A DNA stretch of 64,000 nucleotides from Phytophthora colocasiae (GCA_018806915.1 JAGKQI010000079.1:1391001-1455000), one strand, 5' to 3'. Counted from the first letter of the stretch, positions 42,343 to 55,549 are shown. The notes: generated by a model not told the origin, from the sequence alone. Numbers and translations are program-made.

Positions 42343-43599
42343 GGTCTGTAAAGCGGGGCAGCTCAGCATTTTAATCGTACTTTGCTTCATTTTGTCCAAT
42401 CAAATATTTTGTGGCCGGGTGTGCGGACCAATCAGAGGCCATTGAGAGGGTTATCATTAGTGGGCTATATTTGTAATTTTGGCATTCCTGAGAGCAGTCT
42501 GGAACATAGGGATAGGCTACACCATGGGAAAATACAGTATGGAAAACCTACATGTACGAAATGGAGAGACAGGTAGCTACGCAGGTTTATGCGCTAAGAC
42601 GTTGAACGGACACACAGACACACAGACACGGCACTAGCCTAGAGAGTAGAGATTATCAAGGACTGGGGACTGATGAAGGATGCGATACCCAAAACGAAGA
42701 TCGAGTGTGGGCCTGGTCGTATTGTGCGAATTGCATCAGAAGCAGGCCAACATTGAGTATTGGACTTATTTTACTGTCAACAGTAAGTGATGCTTGAACT
42801 TAGATAGAGCTTACACTTCGATATCGCGGAACATTGGAGGTGATCATGCTGGGTGTATCGAGATCGGCAGTGAGGGCTGGATATGACAATACCGAGTGCA
42901 AGTTTGGCTCAATTACGCGAAACACCGAGTCGTTATTGCTTATTAAGGATCGTTTGTTCAAGAACAAGTTCGTTTCAAGCTTATCACAGGTGATGTGTCG
43001 AGATGACGTACCAGCTGCACCTGATCACGCCCAACATTACATTACCGACGTTTTGTACCCATTTGAAGTTGATACGATGGGACGTACAATATTACGACCT
43101 CAATCACGTCGAACGTCGCCGAATTTCTTTTAGTATGGGGCACCAACAAGGTAGCTGTGCCGGGAGCGCCGGTGTATTATCCTTTTTCCTGCGGGAACAA
43201 CAAGACAAGAGGACATTGCTCGATTGCAGATTACGTTGTAGTCCACCGGACGGAATGGGGTTTTCGTCACGGTTCACTGCATACGTCAATACTAGTCGTT
43301 TCTAACGCAGCGAGTTCGAAGTGAATCCCCGTGTAATACAACTTGCGAACTGGGGGCGGATGTGGTAAAGCACATCTCGAATTTTCGTACTTACTCGAGA
43401 AATACATGGGATTAGTATGGTGGACCGATGGCTGCTTCCGATCGCTTTGGACGACGCTAGTTCAGTGAGATCTCGCTTGATCCGGTGCTGTAAACCCATG
43501 ATCACTGCAGATATGGGTGGATATTTCTCGATCACGCTTCGAGTGTATACTGTATACTCAGTCCAAGTCAAAGTTTGATCTGCTGATGATCAGCGTCGA
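42343..43599. other. unassigned sequence
   Basis: No gene recognised. Plus-strand frames of 99-100 codons overlap at 42834-43305 and read partly protein-like, but with no motif I can name. No tRNA or terminal repeat was seen. Confidence 0.3.
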
Positions 43600-45005
43600 C
43601 AGATATTCTTGAGGTCGAAAGACTGTGATCCTCGATGGAGAGGTACACGTGACACCCCAGGAGTGAAGATCACCGAGGATCCAGTCGATTCGGCAGTCAT
43701 GAGGATGAGACCAACTAGGATTGCTGACGATCTTGAGTTTAAGTGTGATTCACGGAGGCAGTCATGTTTAAGCGATAGGCGGTGGGGTGGAGTTCACGTC
43801 AGTGAAAATCATCAGCTCGAACTAAGTATAATTGGCCGACGCGATGTGAAGATCGGCGAAGATTGACTGGGAATGGTGAACGGAGACCGGTGATCATACA
43901 TTATGCCTCTAGGGGCAAGGATCGATGCTCGCTAACTGTGGCATTCGCGAGCGGATATCACGGTTAATCAAATGTAATTTGTGGTAGTGGAGTGGTGATT
44001 GACAATAATCAAGTCATATCGAGTGGCAAGAAGGAAGGAGCAAGGGTGTTGCCACGTGATCGGCTATGGCATGGTCCTAGGTGGATACGATCTTGGCTCA
44101 CGGTCCAGCCCGACGCTCGCGACCCTCCCATTGGCCTGATCCTGATTCCCTGAAAGACGGGATCACGCGCCGATCACCTCCGACTAAGTACGATATCGGT
44201 TCCCGATTGACTCACGGCTCGACCCGACACTTTGGACACCTCCGTTGGCCTGATCCTGACTCCCCAGACAAAGACAAAGACAAATCACGGGGCGATCACA
44301 TCCGGGTTAAGTACGAGATCAGCTCTCGATCAGGGTTAGGGGAACCAAGCTAGGGATCAGCTATGTAGCCAGTGTCATGTGATCGTAGGATAGTAAATCA
44401 GGATGGGACCAGTAGGCATAGGAATAACCATAAACAGAATCGAATTTGCCCTGAAACACTCAAGTGTCTTCGCTACGCCTGGATCCGGGAACTACATTGG
44501 CCCTACAAGCGTCAAGAAGATAAGGATACGTGATCTAGTATAGTGGTTAAGTCTGGATAATATATTGGCCGGCTTTGCCCTATCTAGTGAACTATCCTTT
44601 AAGTGCATACATCGGATCGGAGGGAATTGGTTGTTTAGCCTGACGATCCCGTCGAATCTCGCCTCCTCAAGACCCCCGCTATCGGAAGCGGAAAACAACG
44701 GAAAGGAAGGGACTGAATCCCGAACATTGGATTATTGGAAGACCTGGATCAAGTACCAGGCACCCGGATCAAGGCTCGAGAACTCGCCTACGACCGGGAT
44801 CAAGTACCCTGAGGTGGAGTGAAGGATTTCCACGCTACCTCACACCCCTGTGTCCTGCAGGACATTCTTCCGACCTTCAAGACATCTTCAGAAGTCACCT
44901 GGAAGAGCGTAACCCGCCTACCGACGGGTACACAAGGTGGATACTACACACAGCTAGATCACGGATCATCGGGGGACCCCCTCCGTTAGTCGGTGTCTGG
45001 GCGCA
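43600..45005 (+). repeat. GATC-rich relic, probably the 3' LTR of element A
   Basis: No coding potential. Very rich in GATC, like the element A pol sequence and unlike its neighbours. It contains a CGAATTTGCC block (44440) comparable to the TTCAATTTGCC block found in the D and E LTRs. It follows A pol at the expected distance if the 175-bp repeats and 42343-43599 are later additions. A degenerate tandem duplication of about 120 bp (44090-44210, 44211-44335; shared CGATC.., GGCCTGATCCTGA, AAGTACGA) lies inside. It could instead be an unrelated repeat. Confidence 0.4.
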
Positions 45006-45062
45006 AGTGGTGATCGAGACCTGCCTCAACAAGATTTTGGCAGATCCGCTCCACCACACCAC

Positions 45063-45602
45063 CTATACGGTGTCATCCAGATCCACGTATCCTTCGACGA
45101 GCACTGTAGAGTCATCGGTCGCTTTTACCTGCACCTCAGTCACCACCAGAGCTTGCCCTCCAGGACATAACCGTACCGTAGAACTAATACGGGTAGTGTA
45201 CATTTCTTCCACCCGAGGTGATCCGATAGCCAACGTGTCTCCCGTGTCCTTAAGCGTTACCGTACTATCATCCAGGTCGACGACGGCTCGGTACGCTCTA
45301 AGCGTGTCCGTTCCGAGGATCACATCCACGTGCAGCTTCTCAATTACCACGAACTAACTCCTTCGACCCCAGTCGCATGGGTAGGCGAACGATTCCTCGA
45401 ACTCGTAACGCTTGGCCCGACACGCCTCCTCTTCCCGCGTATTCTCCGCGCGGTGATCGTAGATAAATTCTCTCCTAGGAACACCCGTCCCCTCAAAGCC
45501 ACGCTGGCTCTCGCGTTCATCGTTCTCGGCGGAACACTCCGTTCCGTACTCCTTTCTTTCAATGTCTCTCTCAATCACATCCAATTCCGTCCGTTCACCC
45601 AC
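45063..45602 (-). pseudogene. protease-region relic of gypsy element G
   Basis: Minus strand, from 45602: YDHRAENTREEEACRAKRYEFEESF and PCDWGRRS, resembling the stretch before protease in gypsy elements. After 45350 in another frame comes LHVDVILGTDTLRAYRAVVDL, the C-terminal retropepsin motif ILG, and a strand-rich tail to 45063. The segment with the catalytic D-T/S-G is missing between them, so the protease is dead. Confidence 0.65.
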
Positions 45603-45960
45603 GCTCCTCAGAGCGTTAACCGTTACTTCCTCGTCCTGGTGTGGACGCTGCTATACTCTGGGATGCTGCCGACTTAATTGTCGTCGGGGTAACGCTGTCT
45701 GCTCGAATTGTCAGACGAAGGGCCATGTGTACATGGAATGTGAGCAACCCCGAGGACAAAATCAGTCGACGAACCGTTCCAATAATCAGCAGGCCGCTAA
45801 CCGTACCCAGAACGGTTATACCAGGCGTACCTGTTTCATGTGCGACAGTCCCGACCACCGAGTGGCTAACTGCCCTACGAAGGTGCTTCTCTCTCGACTA
45901 TCTGCTCAGGAAAAGGCCGGTGCCTCTGCGGGAGGTGACTCTGCTTCAAATCGTCAATGA
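45603..45960 (+). pseudogene. zinc-knuckle fragment of gag, inverted within element G
   Basis: Plus-strand frame with CSNCQTKGHVYMEC and CFMCDSPDHRVANC, two C-x2-C-x4-H-x4-C knuckles, then a Ser/Gly tail and stop at 45958. The gag body (45961-48123) and protease remnant (45063-45602) on either side are on the minus strand. The knuckle part is therefore inverted relative to its presumed own element, or belongs to a separate plus-strand copy. Confidence 0.65.
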
Positions 45961-48123
45961 TGGGGGCAGGAGGAGAAGGGAGTGTCGACCCTTCTTCTTG
46001 ACTAATATATGACACCCCTGGGAACGTTTCCATGCAGGAGCTGAGAGAGACACGACCCGTGTGCATGTCCGGGCCGTGGCGGATTCCTCTAGCAGGGGTT
46101 TCTGGCGTCACTGCTGCCACGGTAGTCGAAGCGTGCTCGAACGCAGGATCTTCATAATGGGCCACCGCAATTGTCGGAGTAGCGTTCTGAGGAACGCTTA
46201 CCTGAGCGTACTGCTGTAGCTGCTGTTGTTGCGCCAACATGTGCTGCGTCTGTTGCATCAGCGTGAGCATTTCTTGCATCATTGCTTTCTCGGAGTTCTT
46301 TGATTGTGGAGTGTCTTCAAAGTCAGCGTCATTTTCCACCGGAATGTGCATGTTCTTGTAGAGCAGAACCGTTACCGCTTGCGGAATCGAGTCAACCATA
46401 GCGTTCGATAGCGTGGTCTTCCACTCGCGGTTGCGCAAGCTCGATAGGAAATATTGGTACCGCATATCCGAGTCGTAGCATCTAGCATCATCGCACAGCC
46501 TCGAAATGAAGTTCCCCCAAACTTCGGCGGACATCCCACGCGATCGTGTCGTCTTCTTCAGGAGTTCGATACGTTGTTGGGGCGTCTGACAGATGAATTG
46601 ATTAAAGAACCGGGCCTTCAGAGTGTCGAAATCGTCGATACGCGAATGCACCCACTACTGCTCTCCTGTCTTGCCCTTCAAGCACTCACGGAACGCACTC
46701 AATCGAAGCGTGTCATCCAAACCCTCAGTAGCACGTTCGAACGCTTCCCAAAAACTTCCAGCCCGCTCGGCCGTAGAATCATCCGAATAGAACGGTTGTA
46801 GCATCCGTATAGCGTTCCGAATGCTCGTAAACATCCCCAATGGCGCCTGTTGTGATCGTCCCGGTTGCTCCGAGTAATCGTACTGAGGAGGAGCCTGTCC
46901 ATAAGCGTTCCTAGTCCAGTTTTCGCGTCGCGGCGCGCGGAAAGGAACGGCTCTAGATTTGAACGGTTGGGTCGAGTACGGAGCAGCGGCACTCGTCACT
47001 GCAGGCTGAGGCCTGAGCCGTTCTCCACTGACAGGGTCCCGTTGTATCGCCCCCCCCCCCCCCCCCCCCTTGACGTAATTGCCCAACCGATGAGACGGAA
47101 GCGGCTCCAGGGTGCAAACCGGCCGACAGCGTTTGCGTTACGGGGAACAGTTGAGAGACACTAAGAACGGTTGTGACCCCACGGCTGAATGATGCTGCCA
47201 TGACGTTCCGGGAACGCTCGTCGATATGGGAGCCTGGTCGGCGTACACTGGGGTCTTCATCTTCGACGTCACCGAAGTTCTCTGACCGCGAGTCGAAAAC
47301 AAGCCCTTGAATCCGTAGTCCGCTAGACTAGAAAGGTCCTTCATAGTGACGTTACGATAACTCGCTATGGCCCCCCCCTCGTTTGGGGCGTTCTCGTTGA
47401 GTGCGGAGCGCCTTCCACAAGCTCACTCGTTCCAGCCCAGACAGGAATAGACGGTCGGACCGCTCCTCCAGGGAACGCTTGTGTCGGAGGATTAGCGTAC
47501 CCCTGGGTCCATGTGGGTGGAGCGGGTTGCTCCTCTCTTGGGGCGGCCCACGTCTGGGGTGGTCTAGAAACAGTCTGGTCCGAAGGGAGGAACCCCATCA
47601 TGTTGTAGTAGCTTCGAGGTGAAAGAACCGTCTGCTGCGGCCTACCCCCGGTAGGGCTCTCCACGGTTCTCGTCGCAGGGGGCTTCATTTCGAAGGGGTC
47701 GTCTCGACGGGGAGGAACGGTTCGTGAAGCGTTCCCTGCTCGCGGCGTTCCCGTCCTCGAGGAGGCCGCACTTGCACCTCCACTAGGGCGCTTCTGCGTC
47801 GCTCCCTTTTGTTTTCCAGGTCTAACGTGTTGCAGTGGGCTGCTAGAGCAGCGCACGGCGCTGAGACCTGCCGCTGTCGTCACGTCTGGTGAACTGCTCT
47901 GCCCTTCCCTAACGCTCCTCTGGGACGTCGGCGTATTGGCACCCCAGGATCGCTCTTCACTTCCGTTCCCGGCTCCAGCGGGGAACGTTTGACCCGTACT
48001 TTGGGCCTCTCCTGGTTTTATCGACTCCATTTTCGCCTCCGCGATGTAGTCCTTCAGGATCTTCTTGTCTTCCTTGTATAGTCTAGATCCCACCCAGGGG
48101 ATGTACTCCAGAATATAGCGCAC
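45961..48123 (-). pseudogene. gag body of gypsy element G
   Basis: Minus strand in pieces: an N-terminal part from about 48123 (LKDYIAEAKMESIKPGEAQ, then Pro/Ser/Arg-rich sequence), a middle piece at 47086-46655, and a capsid-like part from 46651 with RIDDFDTLKARFFNQF and WGNFISRLCDDARCY (retrotransposon-gag pattern), then Gln-rich sequence. An in-frame TAG at 46655 splits the capsid part. A run of 20 C on the plus strand (47050-47069) encodes glycines and probably shifts the frame. Confidence 0.7.
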
Positions 48124-48409
48124 AGCACTTGGTCTTTAGTAGCCTCTGCTACCGTTTCTTGAGACCAGTCTCTTCCAGGAACGCTAGTCCGTTCACAACT
48201 CGACGTTTCCTTTCTTTTCGTTGGTGCCCTTCCGCCGACTCTACTCTTACGCGTTGACCCTTGAGCCTCCTTGGCCTGTCGATCTGCGCTAGTGTCACGG
48301 TCTTGGCTCCTTCCTTTAAAGGACTAACACTTCCTTAGAGTTACTCTTCTCGACGGTGTTCGAACTCTCCTTCGCGTCCAGCTAGGACTTTCTCCAGCAA
48401 ACAGTTACC

Positions 48410-48423
48410 CTGCTTCTCCACCA
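48410..48423 (-). other. possible primer-binding site of element G
   Basis: On the minus strand TGGTGGAGAAGCAG begins two bases after the putative LTR end at 48426. TGG matches the tRNA CCA complement. Short and unconfirmed. Confidence 0.4.
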
Positions 48424-48425
48424 AA

Positions 48426-48642
48426 TGTTACGCACCTCCCTGGTCGGGGTCGGTACCTGTGGCTGTTAATGTGAGTACAGTCCTGAGTGGTGGCCTAGAG
48501 TTCGGGTGAGTAGATAGAGTGTAAGTCCTTGAATAGATGTAATTCACGTAGATTCTTGTTCTTGTTCACTTGACTAGGGAATTCGTAACTAACCTTAAAA
48601 AAATGAAAAGCGCAGCATAGTACCACACCCTAGGGGGTGACA
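48426..48642 (-). repeat. putative 5' LTR of element G
   Basis: On the minus strand it begins TGTCACCCCCTAGGG and ends GGTGCGTAACA, giving short inverted ends (TGT...ACA), 217 bp. It stands in the right place upstream of G gag. No second copy is inside the window, although a similar GGGGGTGACA word occurs at the last bases (63985-63996). Confidence 0.55.
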
Positions 48643-49774
48643 CCTCACCTTTCGCACTCACCGAGCACCGTCGACGTGCCATCCGTCCTTGCAGTCTCCG
48701 CTTCACCAGGGACTCGGCCTCATTCATCCCCTGCTCCCTCCACACTTGGACCTCCACGTCGCCGTCTAGCGCCATCATTGCAGGAAGGCACCTCTTTGAA
48801 GATACCGTACCACAGGGACGATACCCTGGCCGGAGCCACCCAGACGCCGAGGCCGCTTGGGTCCTTTTGGCACACGAACGGGGTCCAACGCGGCTGGATT
48901 AACCCCATCGATCCCGGATACGGGACAAAAGACGCAAAACTAAGTGCCAGTCCATTGACATAAGCTTCATTGTCTGGGGGCGACTTCTCCAGAGAAGCCA
49001 CTGCACGGATGCTACGGAGAGCTTCAGAGGCTTGCGCACCGCAAACAGCTTCTCCTATGATGATACTGCCATCATATCCGTGGGCAGTGATGGCAATAAA
49101 AATATGGAACCTTTTTTTTTCAAAATAAAATAAAATCAAAAACTTTTTTATTTTTTCGATTTAAAAGTTTTTTTTCGAATGAATCCCGTCAAATCGAATT
49201 GCCAAAACACAGTTGCAACCCAAATAGTGGACAGCCCTTCGAAACGCCGGCTGGAGTTCGTGTTCCCACTTATTTTCTCTTCCCTGGTGGACGAAACCTG
49301 GCTGCATGGCTCTCTTGTATTCCGGATGTTTGCATGCACTAGATCTCTCTTTTTGCCCATATTGAAATTGTCGCGAGTCGGTCTTGGGCGGGACGGTAGA
49401 CGCTGCGGGTTACAAGTAGAACGGAACGGTAGAGCTATAAAAGCGCACCACAAAAGTAAAGAAAAATATAAAAAGCGATTATTCTTTGACTTGGGGCTTG
49501 TGCTGCGGTGCCCAAGGTAAATTCACGACTGACCTGCACCAGCACGCCCTTCCTTCACTGCTTTCCAACGTCTCACGTCCTCCAAAGTCCTCTTCCTTGT
49601 CCTTCCCGGGTCCGTACCTCCTCGACGGTACCTCTCACCCCTTTGTGAAGATGTGGCTCCAGTTTTTACGGAGTAAATACCCCCAGCTACGCTCTGATTG
49701 GCTCCGAAAGAACTATATTGGGACGCTGCGAGCCAAGGAGGATTGAATGGACGAAATAAATGTGGATTCCGGAG
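48643..49774. other. unassigned sequence with short frames
   Basis: Nothing recognised. A minus-strand frame of 139 codons (48720-49139) reads protein-like (AQASEALRSIRAVASLEKS, YVNGLALSFASF) and may be a fragment of an unidentified gene. AT-rich A/T runs occur at 49108-49180. Short frames at 49148-49453 (minus) and 49486-49746 (plus) show no motif. Confidence 0.3.
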
Positions 49775-51159
49775 AGCCCAGGCGAAGTCAGTCCAAGATC
49801 TCCAGTTGGGACTCCAAGTGGTATATGTCCGGTTGGACGTACATACTCAAGTCAAGTGATTTCCTGGACTGCCGCCTTCTGCCCAGTTGACAGTTACCTG
49901 ATTTCGAGATATTGGAGTTACTTTTGGATGTCCAAGTGGAAGATGGCTGTTTGGATTGAACAGGTCCAACCGGACCAGTCCAGATTTGTACCCAGAGTTC
50001 AACCAGACTAGCCCTGATTTGTACCCACAATCGGCCGTTGAAGATCCGACCATACTAGACCCAAGTGTTTTCCGACCGACCAAGACGACCGACCATGATC
50101 TGTTCGGCACAGCTGGAATTCGGCCATGTTCTTCGGTGTTCTTCGGATGTGTCAGGTCGCCTCCGGATGATTACGCCTCTACCTATAGTGAAACCAAGTC
50201 TATTTTGCATGTTTAGCTTTACAACGGATAGTTATATATTAAAGAGAGTTCAATTTGCCACCAAGGGCGCAAGCGGAAGAGCGGGAGGTTTCCCATAAGC
50301 CACCACTGTGAGCACTGCCGACCAGCCTCGAAGTCGAGGGCTCGGAGTCAGCGAACAAGCGTCAGGCCGCGTCGACTATCGTCACCGCCGCGTGAATCTC
50401 CGCCAGGTTAAGACCAAGTTGGGAAGGTGATCCGGGCGGCGATTCCCGGGCGTGACCCCTCCCATTTCATATTCCAGTTGGACATTCCAAACGGTCGTTT
50501 GGTTTGTACATTTCATATTACAACTGCGTTTTAGGAGGTTATTAGTAGTCACCCCTGAAATTGATTGATTGACTGCTGTGTGATTGGACTGTATTTGTGT
50601 GTGTGTATTTTGGAGTGCTCTATAGTATTCCTGGTATACTTGGATAATTGTCTTCTGGGAGTCCAAGTGGACTTGCCAGAAGTGGTGCGCTAAAGGACCC
50701 CGGGATTGTGCCAGTGTCCCGGTTGGAGTGTCCAACGTCGTACTGGCATTTGGAGTGCCCACCGCTCAAGGGCCGGAAAGAATAAGAAGCGGCTGTATAT
50801 TTGCATTTAACTCTCTTGTATATTGGTTATCTGTTGTTGGAAGGCTTTGCTAATAGTCTCTCACCTGCATTCAGACTCAACCACTGCATTTGGAAGTGCA
50901 TTAGCACTCTACATCTGGATCCAGTCAAGCTTTTAGAAGTAACTCATCCAGGTGGAACTCCTCGCGTTCGAAGACAAACGACACCTACGGGGGTAGTCAC
51001 AAGGTCACACGCCAACCCTCTTTCCGGATACCCATTTGGATCCCGGTTGGAGGTTCTGACTTTCGTTAGTCCGACCGGACATCTTTCCAGTCGGACTTAT
51101 TTTCCGGAAGACACGCTATACGCACCTGGGCGGGAAAAGTGTTCACCCACTTCGCCACA
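49775..51159 (+). repeat. 5' LTR of element E
   Basis: Ends TTCGCCACA at 51159 before a primer-binding site and is homologous to the element A LTR over its last 850 bp. The 5' limit is approximate: words typical of this family (GTCCAAGTGG, CCGGTTGG) begin near 49780. It carries TTCAATTTGCC (50250) shared with the D LTR. No 3' copy exists because E is truncated. Confidence 0.7.
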
Positions 51160-51161
51160 GC

Positions 51162-51186
51162 TGGTGCGCGTGCCCGAATTCGAACC
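51162..51186 (+). other. primer-binding site of element E
   Basis: 25-nt match to the same tRNA 3' end as in element A, with one mismatch (CCCGAATT for CCCGGATT). Confidence 0.85.
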
Positions 51187-51265
51187 GAGGATATCACCGA
51201 GTTATTTTTATATTTTGATTAGTTTCGGGGTTTGAGTACTAACTAACTTTCTGATCGTGGTTGTT

Positions 51266-54200
51266 ATGACTGGAAGTGAAACTACACGCGAAGGAAGAGG
51301 CGACGCGTCTGGAAGCGGTATGGCTACGAGAGCGTCGAGAAGGTTGAAAGGGCAGCAGCCTGAGGAGCATGAAGATTTGGAAACCATTGTGAGAAAAAAT
51401 CGTCAGGCGAACGCTGCGAAGCGGAAGGCTGCCCTTGAGGCGAAGGAGTTGCTGGAACGTGTAGAAGTCCAGTCGGAGGCCGACATGTTGGACGCGCACC
51501 ACGCGAGTCAAGACGGAAGTGCTTCCGAGGAAGCTTCGGATGGAGAAGACGATCTTGAGCAGGAGGGGTCCGGGTCCGAGGAGGATCCGGATGGAGAAGA
51601 GGAGTCTGGATCGGATGTCGACCCGGACGAAGACCCTTCAGATGAGTCCGGTCAGGAGGTGTCCGAAGGGGAGGAGATCGAAGCTGTGGAAAACGAGGCT
51701 GAGGACTCCGATGGAGAGGACGCGTTTGAAGATGTCCAGGTGGAGGATCGAGTTCCGGATTCTCCTCCCTTGGAAGATTTTCATTTGGATGCTGATGCCC
51801 CCGTTGGACTGGCCTCAGTCGAACAGGAGTATCAACCATTGTCACCGGTCCGCGAGGACATTGCGCTGGAAGACACGATCGTGACTTCGCCAATGACTCC
51901 GGACGTCCAAGTGCCACCACTGATTCCGGACGAATCACCTGTTGTGGAACAGTCTGACAAGCCTCTGGAGTTTACATTCCGGATGCCCAAATGCTCGAAC
52001 CTCCGAATGTTCAGCCGGAAGTTCAACCGGCACCGTCGGAATTCGAGATGACGGAAGTTCAAGCGAAGGCGTATGTGGCCGATCAAGTACGACGTTGGGA
52101 GCGTGATGGTTCCGAAAGGAATATCCCACCCGAGGCCCGATTCGACTGGCCGCAAGTCAGGCTGAACTGTGAACCGTTCATTCGGGCGGCGTCCATGACC
52201 TCGCAGTATTTGGACCGCCGGATGTTGATGCCAGCTCAGACTGACGCTTGGATCTCCGAGTTGCAGATACACCGTCGAACATTTGGAATGGCTCGGGACA
52301 TCCAAGCGGCGTTGATTCCACCTTCGGAGTTTTCTCCGCGGGAATGTATTGCTGTTCTTCAGACATTACTTTTCGAAGCTGGATTTGGATTTGTCAACCT
52401 CGTCCCGGGATGGTTCCGGACGCGTGTCTACAAAGTGCACCCGGATTTGGTCCGCCAAGCGGTCGGAGACATGCTCCAGCTATTGGTGGTCGAATTGGTC
52501 GAATGGAGGCAAGCGGTTGTCCAAGCGACAGAGTCCAACCGGATTTTGGCAACTTCTGGGAGACAAAGCTTATACGAACAACATCCAGAAGTGTTCAGCC
52601 AAGATGAAGGTTGTTTATTTCGGATTACGAAGTATCGCTGTTTGGATGGGAATTCGCGAGGCTGCTGAAGTCGGCTGGATTCCGGAAGGTACGCAGTCCA
52701 AGAGGACCCGTCCAGCCAGAGGTTCAACCGAAGCGAGTCCAGCGAGTGATGCCCCGAGCGCCACCATCGTCTATCCCGTCGCCCGCTACATCATCGTTCC
52801 CATCGGCACCATCGTCGTTGTTCCAGAGTTTGGGGTCCAGCCAGACTGGGTCGTCTAGAAGCGGCATGACTTCTCAACAGAGCATGTCCGATCAGACGAA
52901 TCCATCCGAACGAGCGAGTTCGATTCAAGAGTCAAGCTTGTTTGGAACCTCCGGAGGGTCGAGTGAGTCGATGGCTAGCGCTTCGTCAGGGACGCGGACT
53001 TCCAGGGAGAGCATGTCAGATTCGTCAGGGTTCGGAATGAGTCGATCCGCCGATATGCCGTTCCCCAGGTTCACCCCGATGGCCATGTCCGCTCGGACTT
53101 CAGGAGGCGCCATGCCCATGGAATCCGGAATGGCTTTCCAGATTACTCACGAGAATCCTCGTGGACGCCCAAGTGTTGTCCAACAAGATGATGTCGATCT
53201 GGAAGAGTCTAAACCGGAGAAGCCGAAGAAGAAGCACTCGAGGCGACGTGAAGCGGCCCGCGCAGACAAGTCTTCGAAATCCAAAGAACGTGGAAGTCGA
53301 AAGTCCGAACGGCGCCATGAGACTCCAACTGGATCAGTGCGGTCCGAGCGGTCCTCCAAGTCTGCAAGTTCCGGATCTACCCAGGTCGCGTTGAACACCA
53401 TGTACCAGCTTCAGAAGGTCATGGCGCGGATGGAGGACCAGCAAGGTTCTGCACTCGAGAAGATGTCTGGAGATCTGGACAGCAAGCTGGACCGACTGTT
53501 GGATTCCAAGTTCGAGAAGCTGTTCCCGAAGCAGGAGCCGACCCAAGTGTTCACTGCGCGCCCGGAAGTCCAAGCGGATTTTGGACGTCCAGATGGCCCC
53601 TTGTTGGAACTCGAACAGGACCAGAGGGACACCACTCGGGACGTCAAGTCCAAGTCCCGTCGAAGGAGCTCCGCAGACTACAGCGAGAACTGGAAGAATC
53701 GGAAGCTACCCGGAAGAAGGAGCGCGAGGCATCTTTGGCTGTCCAGAAGTTCCTAGCTACGCAAGTCCGAGATCTTCGGGCAACGACAGCTAAGGAACTT
53801 GTGAAGCCAAAGGCGTCCGGACGCACTCCGGATATTCAAGATCGTCAGCCGTCTGGTCCAACGTCTTTGCACCCAGTATCCAGCGGCGCATCCCAGGGAG
53901 CATCTTCAGCCGGTTCCCAGAAAACAGATGTTTTGGATCCGGATGGATTGCTGGCCGCTCAACTTGCAGCCGCTCTCAAAGTTGTCACACGGGAGACGAA
54001 AGTGCCCAAGACTCACGAGGCGAAGGCGCCGACGCAGCAGGCTCTGGTGACGAGGAAAGATGCAGACGCTGGACGACGAAGTATGCCCGGTCGGAGCTCG
54101 CGTGATGTCCAGAAGGGGTCGAAGGGCACGTCCGGACGGAGCTCCTCGAGACGTTCAGATGTACCGAAGAAGACCTCGTCGAGGAAGGACAAGTCGTTGA

Positions 54201-55549
54201 GGAAGCCGTTCTCCACCAGGAGGAAGAGATACTCCGACGATGATCCAAGTTCTTCCGGTTCGAGTTCGAGTTCGAGCAGTGATTCTGACTCTGGAAGCTC
54301 CGATAGCAGCTCGTTTGAAGACGCAACTCCGGGACTCACGACAACGACTGGTCCGAATGGGACGACTACGTACCTGTTCAAGCCTTTCGTAAACGCGAGC
54401 ACGTTGGAAGACTTCGACGAGAAGACCGCGTTGTCCAACCGGATGCGCTGGTTAGAGCGATTTCAAAGTATGGCGGTTCAGGGCGGCTGGGCGGACAATG
54501 TCAAGATCTACGAAATGAAGTTGAAGATGTCCCCGGCTGTCCGGAATTGGCGTGCGAATTTGGGCTCCAAAGTGCGTCGGAAGTGGAAGCCCTTCTTGAA
54601 GGCATTCCGAGAGCGATATTGCAAGGCGAAGACTTCGGATGCGGAAGGCTATTACACGATGATCCAAAAGAAGTCGGGGACCCCGTTGGAGTTCTACTAC
54701 CGGTTGAATAAGGTGGCGGACCGAGCGGGTATTGAAACTGATGGATCGAGTAAGCGCCGCGAAGACCATCTGAAGGTGTTCATGAAGAAGCTTTTAGACT
54801 CCCGCCTCCGGACGACACTCCAAGGTCAGCGTCTCCGAAGTCTGAAGGACGTCGAGTACGTCTTGAAACAGCACGAAGACTTGAATTTGGATGACGACTA
54901 CGATACCCCTCCTCCAAAACGGGACTTCCGGGCGGACAATGTGTCCCGTGACAAACTCCGGTTGAAGCGGTCCGGACGGGCATATCTCACTCGGAGTGAC
55001 GATACTTCGGACGATGATGACCGTCATGTGACGTTCCAAGAAGATGAAGCCACCACCACTCCGGAAGCGAATGCGACTTCGGACACTCCGAACTCCGAGA
55101 GTTCAAACGTCACTTTTCCAACTATGGATGATCTTTCGGACGCAGTGTTCAAGATCCTTCAGGAAGGTGGATGGAAGTCTCGAAGTCCGAATGACCATAC
55201 GGATTCCGGACGTCAAGGCCATCCGGACTCCAAGCGACAAGGATTCCGGAATCCGAATTACTCCGCGAGATATTGCGAGAATTGCCGGGGTTTTGGACAT
55301 GTCAAGGAAGATTGCTGGGCGGACATTGAATGTGAAAGATGCCATCGAAAGGGACATCCGCCCCGCTTCTGCCGGACTCGACAGTGTGAATTCTGCAACA
55401 AGTATCATGAAGGACCGTGTGGAGAGTTCAAGGCGTTCCAAGATATCAAGAACCTGATCCGACAAGGTGCGCTAGACATACCGACTGCCATCCGGAACCA
55501 ACTTTTGGATCCGGAGGACAATTCAGGGGAACAGCCGTCAAACCAATAA
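51266..55549 (+). pseudogene. very long gag of element E
   Basis: The ATG at 51266 begins about 1,430 codons spread over four frames, with shifts near 52030, 52640 and 53655. Order: an Arg/Ala-rich N-terminus (MATRASRRLKG), a long Glu/Asp/Ser region, a conserved segment (VQAKAYVADQVRRWERD, about 52055), Ser-rich sequence, a coiled-coil-like stretch (LQRELEESEATRKKERE, about 53670), a capsid-like domain (MRWLERFQSMAVQGGW, about 54440) and three knuckles, CENCRGFGHVKEDC, CERCHRKGHPPRFC and CEFCNKYHEGPC (55275-55420). Stop TAA at 55547. It is homologous to C gag along its whole length, which shows the great length is a family trait. Confidence 0.85.
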
